Below are positions 1-7,386 of a stretch of 15,768 bases of DNA, one piece after another. The notes under the pieces are model-generated. The model did not search any database, had not been told where the DNA came from, and worked only from the letters and a program-made list of their open reading frames with translations. Origin of the DNA: Soehngenia sp035406565 (lineage in GTDB: Bacteria; Bacillota; Clostridia; Tissierellales; Tissierellaceae); assembly GCA_035406565.1 (NCBI GenBank), contig DAONLG010000033.1, positions 1 through 15,768 of the forward strand, in the 5' to 3' direction. The position numbers and the translations under genes were made by a program. Every line of letters begins with the position of its first letter. Position 1 is the first letter of the stretch.

Positions 1-264
1 AAAGTCTAAGTCTTTTATTATTCTAACTTCTCCAGTAGATATACTTGATTTGCCATAACTAGAAACAGCCATAAAGTCAATATGAATTGGTATTTTTAAC
101 TCTCTTATTAGATCAGATAAAAACACTACAGCTCCTTTTAATATACCTACAACTACTGGCTCTTTGCCTTGATAATCTTTAGTAATCTGTTCTCCTAATT
201 CCTTTACTCTCTTCTTAATTTGATCTTCAGTAACTAAAATTTCTTTAATTATTTGATCCTCCAC
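1..264 (-). CDS. hpt: Hypoxanthine phosphoribosyltransferase, 5' part (3' end outside window)
   Basis: Cytoplasmic purine-salvage enzyme that joins hypoxanthine or guanine to PRPP to give IMP or GMP. Only the first 88 codons are here; the gene runs off base 1. The residues seen fit the family: VVVGILKGAVVFLSDL near residues 38-53, then IDFMAVSSYGKSS and GEVRIIKDLD, which are the N-terminal core of bacterial HPRTs. The PRPP-binding DD-x-D-TG loop would lie just beyond the edge. The start is taken as GTG at 264, because a good GGAGGT ribosome site lies at 271-276 with 6-base spacing; no in-frame ATG lies near it. The ribosome site begins only 3 bases after the tilS stop, so tilS and hpt are surely co-transcribed. 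TilS followed by hpt (then ftsH) is the normal order in Firmicutes. Identification is secure; the C-terminal half is unseen. Confidence 0.95.
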   Translation of the reverse strand, partial: MEDQIIKEILVTEDQIKKRVKELGEQITKDYQGKEPVVVGILKGAVVFLSDLIRELKIPIHIDFMAVSSYGKSSISTGEVRIIKDLDF

Positions 265-279
265 CTAAATACCTCCAAA

Positions 280-1669
280 TCAATATTTTTGGTACTGCAT
301 TTTTAATACCCTTTGTGTTTTATTTGTAATCTTAAAAATATCCGAAATATCATAGCCTATTATCCAAATAATATTATTGCTATCACATACAAGAGGAATT
401 CTATCTCTTTCTTCTTGTGGTATTTTTTTATCTATGAAATATTTTTTGAGCTTTTTCTTGCCTCCTAAGCCTAAAGGATAAAATATATCATTTTCTCTCC
501 TTGTTCTCAATATAATCGGCCATTCTATTTTATCATAATCGAAATATTTTGTATTTGTTAAATTATATTTTACATCTTTTAAATCTATTTCCTCAATCAT
601 CAATTTTAATCCTAGTTCTTCAGCAATGTTTTCTCCTATAGACAATTCCTTCGGTTTAAATACTGTCTTTATAGGTTGATTTGATAACTCTAAATAGAGA
701 TTTCCATAGGAAATTCTCGCTACTATGCCTTTTGTTATATTTAGGCTTTTCCCTGTCATGTTTTTTTCTAACAGATCAGTCACTAGCTCAATATGTTTTT
801 TTTCAATATCAATGATATCATTGCACAGGCAAAAGATTGCTTTTCTAATTATTCGATTTTTAATTGCAGGTAATTCTTTATTTAAAAGTGCGCCTTCAAT
901 GATTATACTATTATTGTCTTTTTTTTTTCACCAATAAATTATATTTTTTTTCAGCGATTATATCTAGTGCATCTGAATCAATTTGAGCGTTTTTAGATAG
1001 CCTGTATAAACTGTCTACTATATTTGGATTAAAATTCTCTTCAATATACGGAAAAAGTTCCAGTCTTATTTTATTCCTTTGATATACAGTTTCAACATTT
1101 GTATAGTCTTCAACATGATCTAGCTTATGTGCTGTTAAATATTCTTCAAGCTCATTTCTCTTTATATTAAGTATTGGTCTTATTATATCTTGTGTTTGAA
1201 ATTGCATACCTCTTAGCCCGTCTATGCCAGTTCCTCTTATTATTCTTAACATCACTGTTTCTGCTTGGTCATTTTTATTATGAGCTACTGCAATTTTCCC
1301 GCCGCCAACATCATTTAATATCTTTCTAAAAAATTCATATCTAAGTATTCTACCAGCTTCTTCTGAAGAAATTTTCTTTTCCTTTGCATATCCATTCATA
1401 TCTACTTTCCTGCTGTAAAATGGGATATTGTATCTTTGGGATAATTTTTCTACAAATCGCTCATCCCTATCCGCTTCATCGCCTCTTACACCATGGTTTA
1501 CATGTGCAACATAAAGATTATAATCTATGATGTTCATTAGTCTAACCAATAAATCAAATAATACTACAGAGTCAATACCACCGGATATGCCAGCGACAAT
1601 ATTGTCATTTTTATTTATTAAATTGTATTCTATGATATTTTCATAAAATTTATCGAATATATCGTACAT
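280..1669 (-). CDS. tilS: tRNA(Ile)-lysidine synthetase, reading frame broken in an A10 tract
   Basis: TilS uses ATP and lysine to modify C34 of the CAU-anticodon tRNA-Ile so that it reads AUA; it is generally essential. The first frame (1669 to 911) encodes 252 residues with the PP-loop SGGIDS at 29-34, HVNHGVRG at 56-63, and the conserved AHNKNDQAETVMLRI stretch. It stops at TAA 911-913 just after an A10 run (919-928). The second frame, down to the TGA at 280, carries the rest of the substrate-binding region and the C-terminal domain (LRTRRENDIFYPLGLGGKK). Removing one A gives ...LVKKKDNNSIIIEGALLNK... and one continuous 462-residue protein, the usual TilS length, with no other defect. The start is ATG 1669, with AAGGTGAG upstream. 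The open state may come from a sequencing error, a variable tract or RNA-polymerase slippage. Family identity is certain; whether the gene is truly broken is open. A yabR terminator lies just upstream. Confidence 0.9.
919..928 (-). repeat. A10 homopolymer at the tilS frameshift
   Basis: Ten consecutive T on the plus strand, read as ten A in the tilS mRNA, encode Lys-Lys-Lys and the first base of AGA, followed at once by CAA TAA. Nine A would keep tilS open. Such runs are classic sites of replication slippage, RNA-polymerase slippage and homopolymer miscalls. Confidence 0.9.
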
Positions 1670-1695
1670 TAACTCACCTTTTCCCTTAGATAAAC

Positions 1696-1717
1696 AAAAA
1701 ACCGGGAAACCCGGTTT
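1696..1717 (-). terminator. Intrinsic terminator after yabR
   Basis: On the minus strand an 8-bp stem, AAACCGGG / CCCGGTTT (1710-1717 and 1699-1706), closes a TTT loop and runs into a U-rich tail, TTTTTGTTT (1692-1700). It starts 2 bases after the yabR stop codon. It ends only about 12 bases before the tilS ribosome site, so tilS must be reached by read-through or from a promoter inside yabR. Confidence 0.75.
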
Positions 1718-1719
1718 AA

Positions 1720-2136
1720 TTAATCACTATATCCTGCTTTTTTACTCCTCACTCCACTGCTTTTTCTATTATCCCTCGATTTCATTTGATCAAGCTTCTC
1801 GTTGCTATCTTTTAAGTACATATTTAACATATCCTCAAACGATAAGTTTTTCTGTCTTTCATCAGACTTATGCCAGTCAATATCAGCTGGTTTTGAAGTC
1901 TTCGGTTTTGCTTGTCTAATAGACAGGCTGATCTTCCCGTCATTTGAGATTGATAAGACTTTTACTTTGACCTTTTGGTCTTTTTTTAGATAATCTGATA
2001 CTTTCTCTACGTATTCATGTGAAACTTCAGAGATGTGTACCAAACCACTTTTTCCATCTGGAAGCTCAACAAAAGCTCCAAAATTTGTAATACCTGTTAC
2101 AGTACCCTCAACTATTTCTCCTACAGATAGGGGCAT
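1720..2136 (-). CDS. yabR: S1-domain RNA-binding protein (YabR family)
   Basis: A 138-residue protein with a single S1 (OB-fold) RNA-binding domain at about residues 3-75. Visible signatures are VGEIVEGTVTGITNFGAFVEL, then GLVHISEVS and VKVKVLSISNDGKISLSIRQ. The remaining 60 residues are polar and charged (DIDWHKSDERQK, then a Ser/Lys/Arg-rich tail) and are probably flexible. Many YabR-type proteins share this form, with a general RNA or ribosome-associated role. The exact function is not established from the sequence. The start ATG at 2136 has a strong AAGGAGGA site. It is a single-gene unit, with its own sigma-A promoter at 2175-2203 and a terminator right after the stop. In Bacillus it lies between divIC and spoIIE; here spoIIE is missing and tilS follows directly. 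Confidence 0.85.
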   Translation of the reverse strand: MPLSVGEIVEGTVTGITNFGAFVELPDGKSGLVHISEVSHEYVEKVSDYLKKDQKVKVKVLSISNDGKISLSIRQAKPKTSKPADIDWHKSDERQKNLSFEDMLNMYLKDSNEKLDQMKSRDNRKSSGVRSKKAGYSD

Positions 2137-2174
2137 ATATTAATTCTTCCTCCTTAGACTAATAATATACGTTA

Positions 2175-2203
2175 AGTATATATCAGGATTTATTAATTGT
2201 CAA
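2175..2203 (-). promoter_or_regulatory. Sigma-A-type promoter of yabR
   Basis: On the minus strand TTGACA (2198-2203) and TATACT (2175-2180) are exactly 17 bases apart: a perfect -35 and a 5/6 -10. A start near 2168 would give a leader of about 32 bases that includes the AAGGAGGA ribosome site. The rest of the 194-base gap 2137-2330 is AT-rich, and I see no terminator for divIC in it. Confidence 0.7.
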
Positions 2204-2330
2204 TCTATTATCTTCAATTGACATGCTTATTAAACATTTAGATAAACATAACAATATGATATTAGCTGATGCTGTTGGTTTTATTGATATCAAATTTTCA
2301 TGTTAATTTAAATATAGTTCTCGGGTCTAT

Positions 2331-2660
2331 TTATTTGTTTAAAAGATCATTTTCATCTGCCTTGTTTTTGTCAATATATATTATTTCTCTTGGTTTTACT
2401 AGCCCGTACTCATCTCTTGCCACTTTCTCCACAAATGATAAAGTACCGCTTTGTTTTATTTGAGCATCTAAGTTTGTGATTTCATTGTCTAATTCTTTTA
2501 CTTCCGCCTCTAATTTATTTTTTTGAAGCGTAAGGTCTTTTTTCATGTTTTGTTGATTGAAAAATGTTATAGTAGTATAAACGATTATTATAAGTATGAG
2601 GAGATGATGGATTCTAAATCCCTTTTTGTTTGTCTTTTTTTTCCTTTTATTCTTAGACAT
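2331..2660 (-). CDS. divIC: Septum-formation initiator, DivIC/FtsB-like
   Basis: A small bitopic membrane protein (109 residues) of the DivIC/FtsL/FtsB family, which bridges FtsQ/DivIB and the septal peptidoglycan synthase at the division site. Layout: a very basic cytoplasmic N-terminus (residues 1-16, many Lys/Arg), one membrane helix at about 18-34 (HHLLILIIIVYTTITFF), then a heptad-type coiled coil at about 36-72, and the conserved end motif VEKVARDEYGLVKPREIIY. Length and order are typical. The start ATG 2660 has an AGGTGGTGA site. It lies downstream of rqcP as in Bacillus, but the sporulation genes yabP and yabQ that normally sit between them are absent. A promoter pair lies in the 61-base gap. 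Family assignment is firm; DivIC versus FtsB naming rests on synteny. Confidence 0.9.
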   Translation of the reverse strand: MSKNKRKKKTNKKGFRIHHLLILIIIVYTTITFFNQQNMKKDLTLQKNKLEAEVKELDNEITNLDAQIKQSGTLSFVEKVARDEYGLVKPREIIYIDKNKADENDLLNK

Positions 2661-2677
2661 ATAATCACCACCTAAAT

Positions 2678-2718
2678 ATCATATATAGAATTATCTCACT
2701 TTTCAAAATTAATATCAA
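2678..2718 (-). promoter_or_regulatory. Overlapping sigma-A promoters before divIC
   Basis: Two consensus-like pairs overlap on the minus strand. TTGATA (2713-2718) and GATAAT (2690-2695) are 17 bases apart. TTGAAA (2701-2706) and TATGAT (2678-2683) are also 17 apart. The first gives a start near 2683 and a leader that includes the whole ribosome site. The second would start inside the ribosome site and is therefore less likely to be useful. Confidence 0.5.
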
Positions 2719-2721
2719 TAT

Positions 2722-2964
2722 CTATTCTATTATTTTATACATTTCTGCTGCTTCAGCTTTAGAAACATTTTCTTTTGTGTTTATTACTTCAATTTTTAAG
2801 TTTTTATTTCCAAATCGTATTTCTACTATATCTTTAGGTTTTACTTCATCTCCAGCTTTTGCAACCTTACCATTTATATAAACTTTACCCTCATCACAAG
2901 CTTCTTTAGCTATTGTTCTTCGTTTTATTATTCTTGTGTCTTTAAGAAATTTATCAATTCTCAT
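2722..2964 (-). CDS. rqcP: S4-domain ribosome quality-control protein RqcP (YabO/Hsp15 family)
   Basis: An 80-residue protein that is almost only an S4 RNA-binding domain: MRIDKFLKDTRIIKRRTIAKEACDEGKVYINGKVAKAGDEVKPKDIVEI, then a short tail. The family (YabO in Bacillus, related to Hsp15) binds stalled 50S subunits that carry peptidyl-tRNA. It works with RqcH in C-terminal alanine tailing of incomplete proteins. The start ATG 2964 has AGGGGTGAG upstream. The gene begins only 14 bases after the hup terminator, so no separate promoter fits between them. Expression probably depends on read-through or on a start site inside hup. Family certain; function transferred from Bacillus. Confidence 0.9.
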   Translation of the reverse strand: MRIDKFLKDTRIIKRRTIAKEACDEGKVYINGKVAKAGDEVKPKDIVEIRFGNKNLKIEVINTKENVSKAEAAEMYKIIE

Positions 2965-2978
2965 GTTCTCACCCCTGT

Positions 2979-3003
2979 AAAAAAAAACCAGGTCATAGAC
3001 CTG
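2979..3003 (-). terminator. Intrinsic terminator after hup
   Basis: Minus-strand stem CAGGTC / GACCTG (2998-3003 and 2989-2994), extended by a possible G-U pair, with a 3-base loop and nine U (2979-2987). It begins 5 bases after the hup stop. It is the strongest-looking terminator of the window and ends the long glmU-to-hup operon. Confidence 0.85.
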
Positions 3004-3008
3004 ATTTT

Positions 3009-3308
3009 TTATTTCTTTTTACCTTTTTTGGCTACATTTACACTTTCTTTGAGAGCTTTCCCAGCTTTGAAAACAGGTGCCTTTGAAGCTGGAATCTTTA
3101 TTACTTCTTCAGGATTTCTTGGATTTCTGCCTTCTCTTGCTTTTCTTTCTCTTACTTCGAATGTTCCGAACCCAACTAGTTGAACTTTGTCTCCTGCAAC
3201 TAGAGCCTCTTCAACTGATTTCATGAATGCATTTAATGCTGATTCTGCGTCTTTTTTTGTGAGATTGCTCTTTTCTGCAATGCTAGCTATTAATTCTGCT
3301 TTGTTCAT
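3009..3308 (-). CDS. hup: DNA-binding protein HU
   Basis: A histone-like dimeric protein that bends and compacts DNA. It begins MNKAELIASIAEKSNLTKKDAESALNAF, has the V-x-L-x-GFGTFEVRERKAREGRNPRNPEE core, and the beta-arm tip with the RNP motif, as in all HU proteins. The true start is ATG 3308, with AAGGAGGAG just upstream; an upstream in-frame ATG at 3362 would add 18 unrelated residues that overlap the end of mazG, and is rejected. The protein is 99 residues, a few longer than the usual 90, because of a Lys-rich tail (KKGKKK). It lies 37 bases after mazG as the last gene of the operon, with a strong terminator. An extra promoter of its own inside mazG is likely, given how much HU cells make, but I could not point to one. 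Confidence 0.95.
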   Translation of the reverse strand: MNKAELIASIAEKSNLTKKDAESALNAFMKSVEEALVAGDKVQLVGFGTFEVRERKAREGRNPRNPEEVIKIPASKAPVFKAGKALKESVNVAKKGKKK

Positions 3309-3345
3309 TTTTACTCCTCCTTTAATTTTAACTAATATTGAGTAA

Positions 3346-4827
3346 TTATTTAGTTGTGTCATTTAAGCGACTCTTTGCTTGGTCCCATAATTCATCCAAT
3401 TCTTCTATAGACATTTCAAGCAACTTTCTCTCTTTTTCTTGTGCCAATTCTTCGACTACTCTAAACCTATCTATGAATTTATCTATAGCTCTGTGCAGAG
3501 CAATCTCAGGATCGACTTTCAAAAATCTCGCCAAATTGACAATGGAAAACAATAAATCGCCTAATTCTTCTTCATAGCGTAATGAATCTTTTTCTCCATT
3601 TTCAATAAGCTCAAGTACTTCATCATATTCCTCTATTACCTTTTTCATCGGCCCATCTATATCATGCCAGTCAAATCCCACTTCCGAAGCTAATTTTTGC
3701 ACTTTTTTACTTCTGATTAGAGACGGTAATTTAGGAATATTGTCCATTCTACCAGACAAAGTATCAATGGATCTAGAGCCATACTTTATCATATTCCAAT
3801 TATATACTACTTTATCAGGATTTACCAGTGTTTTTTTTAAAAAAACATGAGGATGTCTTGTAATTAACTTGTTAGCAAGATTTGTTGTGACATCAATCAA
3901 GTAAAAATCGCCATTTTCAGAAGCTATCTGAGTATGTAACAGCACTTGAAGCATCAAATCTCCTAGTTCTTCAGCTAGGTGATTGAAATTTTCTTCTTCT
4001 ATAGCTTCTACTACCTCGTATGCTTCTTCAATTAAGTTTTCTCTTAATGTGAAATGATCCTGAGCTCTATCCCATGGACAACCATTTTCAGAGCGCAGTT
4101 TTCTAACAATGTCCACTAAGTCATTAAAATCATATACAGTAAATTTATCTTTATCTATTTTTGAAACTACTAGTGTGGTCAATGCTCCGATGTTTTTAGA
4201 TCTATCTATATCCATTACTTTTATTTTTTCAATGATTTCTTTATCTTTTATGCCTGCGTAGTGGACTAAACTGACTTCATACTCATCACCATAAACTTCA
4301 GATAGCGCTAGTTTGACTTCAGAAGCTACTCTTTTATTGTATACTTGACATATTATTAGATTTGAATTTATATCTAATTGTGTTGATTTTATTTCTATAG
4401 CATCAATGATCTTCATCCCATCGATTGGATCTATTTTTAATGCTGTCAAAATAGGTTCAATAAAACTTTCGCTTGGGAGTATTTCAACCTCCACTGTTTT
4501 CAATGCCGCTTTTTCTATTAAATAAGACACTGTTTTTTCAGCTACCATCGGGTGACCTGGAACAATATAGTTAATCTCCTCACTTAATTCTAGCTCTTCA
4601 AATAATCTATCTACTATTTTTTCATATACTTCTTCAAAACTCATTTCACTCTCGTATAGATAGTCCATGCTTATGAATGGAATGTTTTTGTCATAGAAAT
4701 ACTCAACTGTAGGGTGATTAATAGTTCTTAGTATGTTTTTGTAGCCCTTTTGAATTTTCTCTATTGCTCCCAATGTCAGAGAATCTACATTGCCACACCC
4801 AAGACCTATTATGTTAATTTTTTTCAT
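3346..4827 (-). CDS. mazG: YabN-type protein: tetrapyrrole-methylase-like domain fused to MazG NTP pyrophosphohydrolase
   Basis: A 493-residue two-part protein like Bacillus YabN. Residues 1 to about 215 resemble SAM-dependent tetrapyrrole methylases (IIGLGCGNVDSLTLGAI at the start, then YIVPGHPMVAEKTV). From about residue 225 come two MazG units. The first has LRSENGCPWDRAQDH, the metal-binding EEAYEVVEAIEE and EELGDLM. The second has EEYDEVLELIE and EELGDLLFSIVNLARFL. MazG domains hydrolyse NTPs to NMP and pyrophosphate and clear non-canonical or excess nucleotides. The role of the methylase-like half is unknown even in better-studied relatives. The start is taken as ATG 4827, with GGAGG 5 bases upstream; the TTG at 4839 overlaps that site and is unlikely. 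It follows the flippase gene by 12 bases. Confidence 0.92.
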   Translation of the reverse strand: MKKINIIGLGCGNVDSLTLGAIEKIQKGYKNILRTINHPTVEYFYDKNIPFISMDYLYESEMSFEEVYEKIVDRLFEELELSEEINYIVPGHPMVAEKTVSYLIEKAALKTVEVEILPSESFIEPILTALKIDPIDGMKIIDAIEIKSTQLDINSNLIICQVYNKRVASEVKLALSEVYGDEYEVSLVHYAGIKDKEIIEKIKVMDIDRSKNIGALTTLVVSKIDKDKFTVYDFNDLVDIVRKLRSENGCPWDRAQDHFTLRENLIEEAYEVVEAIEEENFNHLAEELGDLMLQVLLHTQIASENGDFYLIDVTTNLANKLITRHPHVFLKKTLVNPDKVVYNWNMIKYGSRSIDTLSGRMDNIPKLPSLIRSKKVQKLASEVGFDWHDIDGPMKKVIEEYDEVLELIENGEKDSLRYEEELGDLLFSIVNLARFLKVDPEIALHRAIDKFIDRFRVVEELAQEKERKLLEMSIEELDELWDQAKSRLNDTTK

Positions 4828-4839
4828 AAGAACCTCCAA

Positions 4840-6441
4840 CTACAAATATTTATCTGCGATAGCTAATATTTTTTCATTTTTTGTCATCAATAATATGTCT
4901 TCTTTTGTAATAGTTTTTGTAATAAATAATGCAATGACATAGGATACCACTCCTAAGATTACTGCAACCAATGTAGATATTGTGTTGCCTGCAAATAGAT
5001 GCACTATGTAGTACCCTAAAGCAGCAAATAGGGCCATAATAACAGAAGAAGTAAATGGTTTAATGAATATATCTTTTAAATTTAAATGAATTTTTCCTCT
5101 TGTTATGACATATTTTAAATTTAGCACTGATGCTATTAAATAAGCAGCAACAGTACTTATCGCAGCCCCGATGATGTTTATTGAAGGTATAGCTGTTAAT
5201 GTATAAGTAAGTATTACTTTAGCTAAAGCTCCAATAAATAAATTTCTTACAGGTATAAAAGGCTTTCCGAGTCCTTGAATAATGGCTGTTAAAGACTGAA
5301 CTAAAGTCAAAAATATAACCCCAAAAGATAAATATCTAAGTATTCTTCCTGTGCTTACGATAACCTGTTCAGTGTTATTAAAATACAAAAGTCTAATTAT
5401 CGGTTCAGCTAAAACGAATATGCCTAATGCACATGGCAATCCTATGAGCAAAGTGATCCTTATCCCAGATGATATCGTAGCATTTAATTCCTCCATTGAA
5501 TTTTTTGCCTTAAATGATGAAATTGCTGGAACCAAACTCATTGCTATTGCCATTGAAAAAACTTGAGGTAAATTGATCAAAGTTTGTGCCATGCCTTTTA
5601 ATTGCCCATACAAAGCATTTGACTGTTGTTGGGTAAAAGAAATTGATTGAAGCCTTCTTAAAACCAGACTAGCATCTATTGCATCCATGATCGGTGCAAT
5701 CGCAGATCCAATTGTTATCGGTATAGCAATTAACAGTATATCTCTTATTATACTTTTTGCAGGATATTCCTTAGCTTCTATGGATTTAAGAGATTCTTTC
5801 TTCAATGTATTCCTAAATAAATAATATATAACAACTATGCAAATTGTCCCAAATATTGCTCCAACAGAACCCCCTAAAGATGCACCTCCTGCAGCTATCG
5901 GAATCCCTTTGTCTAGCAATATAACAGTTAAGGTTAGCCCAAACACTACTCTGAATAGTTGTTCTACGATTTGAGATAATGCTGTGGGAACCATGTTTTG
6001 TCTGCCTTGAAAAAATCCTCTAAAAGCTGACATTATCGGCACAAATAAAAGGGCTGGTGTCAATGCTATCAAAGCATAATATGCATTGGGATTTCCGAGG
6101 AAATTCACTATTTTATTTGCAAATATTAAGAGCACAGCCGAAGTAACTACCCCGGCAATCGCCATTACAGTTAGTGCTGTTTTAAATACTTTTTGTGCAT
6201 TTAAGTAATCTCCTAATGCTCTCTTTTCTGAAACTATCTTAGCGACAGCTACTGGAATCCCTGAAGTTGAAATAGTAAGAAGAAGCACATAAAATGGGTA
6301 GGCTGTTTGATAATACCCCATTCCCTCAGCTTTAATTATATTAGAAAGAGGAATTCTATAAACTGCCCCTAATATTTTTACTATAACTCCTGCCATTCCC
6401 AAAATAGCAGCGCCTTTTACAAAGCTGTTTTGTTTAGACAT
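4840..6441 (-). CDS. Polytopic MOP-superfamily flippase (YabM/SpoVB/MurJ-like)
   Basis: A 533-residue integral membrane protein with about 14 hydrophobic helices. It opens with the family signature FVKGAAILGMAGVIVKILGAVYRIPL and GYYQTAYPFY, and has FFQGRQNMVPTALSQIVEQLFRV in the middle. This is the MOP exporter group that holds MurJ, SpoVB and YabM; members flip lipid-linked sugars, such as lipid II, across the membrane. Its place between the mfd and mazG genes matches Bacillus yabM. In Clostridia the same gene is often labelled spoVB. It might be the main lipid II flippase or a paralogue; the window cannot tell. The start ATG 6441 has AGGAGGAT upstream. It is co-transcribed with the foldase gene 21 bases before it and mazG 12 bases after it. 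Confidence 0.9.
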   Translation of the reverse strand: MSKQNSFVKGAAILGMAGVIVKILGAVYRIPLSNIIKAEGMGYYQTAYPFYVLLLTISTSGIPVAVAKIVSEKRALGDYLNAQKVFKTALTVMAIAGVVTSAVLLIFANKIVNFLGNPNAYYALIALTPALLFVPIMSAFRGFFQGRQNMVPTALSQIVEQLFRVVFGLTLTVILLDKGIPIAAGGASLGGSVGAIFGTICIVVIYYLFRNTLKKESLKSIEAKEYPAKSIIRDILLIAIPITIGSAIAPIMDAIDASLVLRRLQSISFTQQQSNALYGQLKGMAQTLINLPQVFSMAIAMSLVPAISSFKAKNSMEELNATISSGIRITLLIGLPCALGIFVLAEPIIRLLYFNNTEQVIVSTGRILRYLSFGVIFLTLVQSLTAIIQGLGKPFIPVRNLFIGALAKVILTYTLTAIPSINIIGAAISTVAAYLIASVLNLKYVITRGKIHLNLKDIFIKPFTSSVIMALFAALGYYIVHLFAGNTISTLVAVILGVVSYVIALFITKTITKEDILLMTKNEKILAIADKYL

Positions 6442-6462
6442 GTATTTATCCTCCTGGATTAA

Positions 6463-7386
6463 TTACTCTATATCATCATAATAATCTTTAATTTTTGCTT
6501 TATCTCTTAGTTCTGAAAGATACTCAATATATTTTTTGTCTTTTATTTCTTTAATTACATCATCTTTTAAATCATTTAAAGATTCTTTTACATCAGTCAA
6601 TTTAATGATGTAAAAACCGTTTGAAGCATTGATAACTTCACTGAACTCTCCCACTTCTAACTCTTTTACATATTCGTCTAATAATAAATTTTCTCCTTTT
6701 TTAATATATCCAATATCTCCTCCATTTACAGCTGAAATGCTATCTTTAGATTCTATTTTAGCTATTTCTTCAAACTTTTCCCCTTTTTTTAATCTATCTA
6801 AAAGCTCATTGGCTTTTTGTTCATCATCCAAGTAAATTTGACTTAGTCTGTACTTAATTAAATCATCTTTATATTTATTATAATACTCTTTTATTTCAGA
6901 TTCACTTATACTTAATGTTTCAGCATAATGATCTCTGTGCTTATTTACCATCAATTCGGCATTTTGCATCCTTTTTGCATCTTCCCAGCTCATACCTATT
7001 TTTTCTATAAAATCGCCGAACTCATCTTTTACTTCACCTAGAGATTCATCAATGTATTCTTCTAACTCTTTAGAATCTATGCTCAATCCACTTTTATTAA
7101 AATCTTGTTCAATGATTTTTTCAAGTATGATTTTATCATATACATCTCTCTTTAATGTATCTTCATAGGTCTTTCCATCCGATGTTTTTTTGTAAAGTGC
7201 GTCTTCTCCGTTTTGATAGATAAATAAAGCTTTGTAAATTTCGTATTCTTTATTATACTCATCAACAGATATTTCCTCTCCATTTACTATTGCTGCTACT
7301 CCTTCTTTGTCAGTAGAACATCCCGATATAAATGGAATTAATAAAAGTGGCAATACAAATACCGTTATTATTCTAATCTTTCTCAA
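6463..7386 (-). CDS. prsA: PrsA-like lipoprotein peptidyl-prolyl isomerase
   Basis: An exported foldase of 307 residues. The N-terminus is a lipoprotein signal: MRKIR, a hydrophobic stretch (7-20), and the lipobox ISGC with the lipid-bearing cysteine at 23. An acidic, helical SurA-N-like region follows. A parvulin domain spans about 175-265, with LSQIYLDDEQKANELLDRL, FEEIAKIESKDSISAVNGGD, GYIKKG and GFYIIKLTD. Such proteins sit on the outer face of the membrane and help secreted proteins fold. The start is TTG 7386: it overlaps the mfd stop (TTGA), and GAGGAAG lies 9 bases before it, so translation is probably coupled to mfd. Bacillus has spoVT, not a foldase, at this place. Whether this is the only PrsA of the cell is unknown. 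Confidence 0.88.
   Translation of the reverse strand: MRKIRIITVFVLPLLLIPFISGCSTDKEGVAAIVNGEEISVDEYNKEYEIYKALFIYQNGEDALYKKTSDGKTYEDTLKRDVYDKIILEKIIEQDFNKSGLSIDSKELEEYIDESLGEVKDEFGDFIEKIGMSWEDAKRMQNAELMVNKHRDHYAETLSISESEIKEYYNKYKDDLIKYRLSQIYLDDEQKANELLDRLKKGEKFEEIAKIESKDSISAVNGGDIGYIKKGENLLLDEYVKELEVGEFSEVINASNGFYIIKLTDVKESLNDLKDDVIKEIKDKKYIEYLSELRDKAKIKDYYDDIE

Noticed and set aside
919..928. Programmed -1 ribosomal frameshift on A AAA AAG in tilS
   Set aside because: A -1 slip leads to the wrong frame; the downstream half needs a net loss of one base, so the usual -1 mechanism cannot restore it.
725..937. 70-residue plus-strand frame opposite tilS
   Set aside because: Antisense shadow of the conserved tilS reading frame; its hydrophobic look comes from AT-rich complement codons.
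2269..2463. 64-residue plus-strand frame over the divIC end and the gap before yabR
   Set aside because: Mostly antisense to divIC, with no Shine-Dalgarno and no recognisable content.
3309..3362. N-terminal extension of HU (18 residues from ATG 3362)
   Set aside because: It overlaps the mazG end, lacks a good ribosome site, and is absent from the HU family; ATG 3308 has a strong site.
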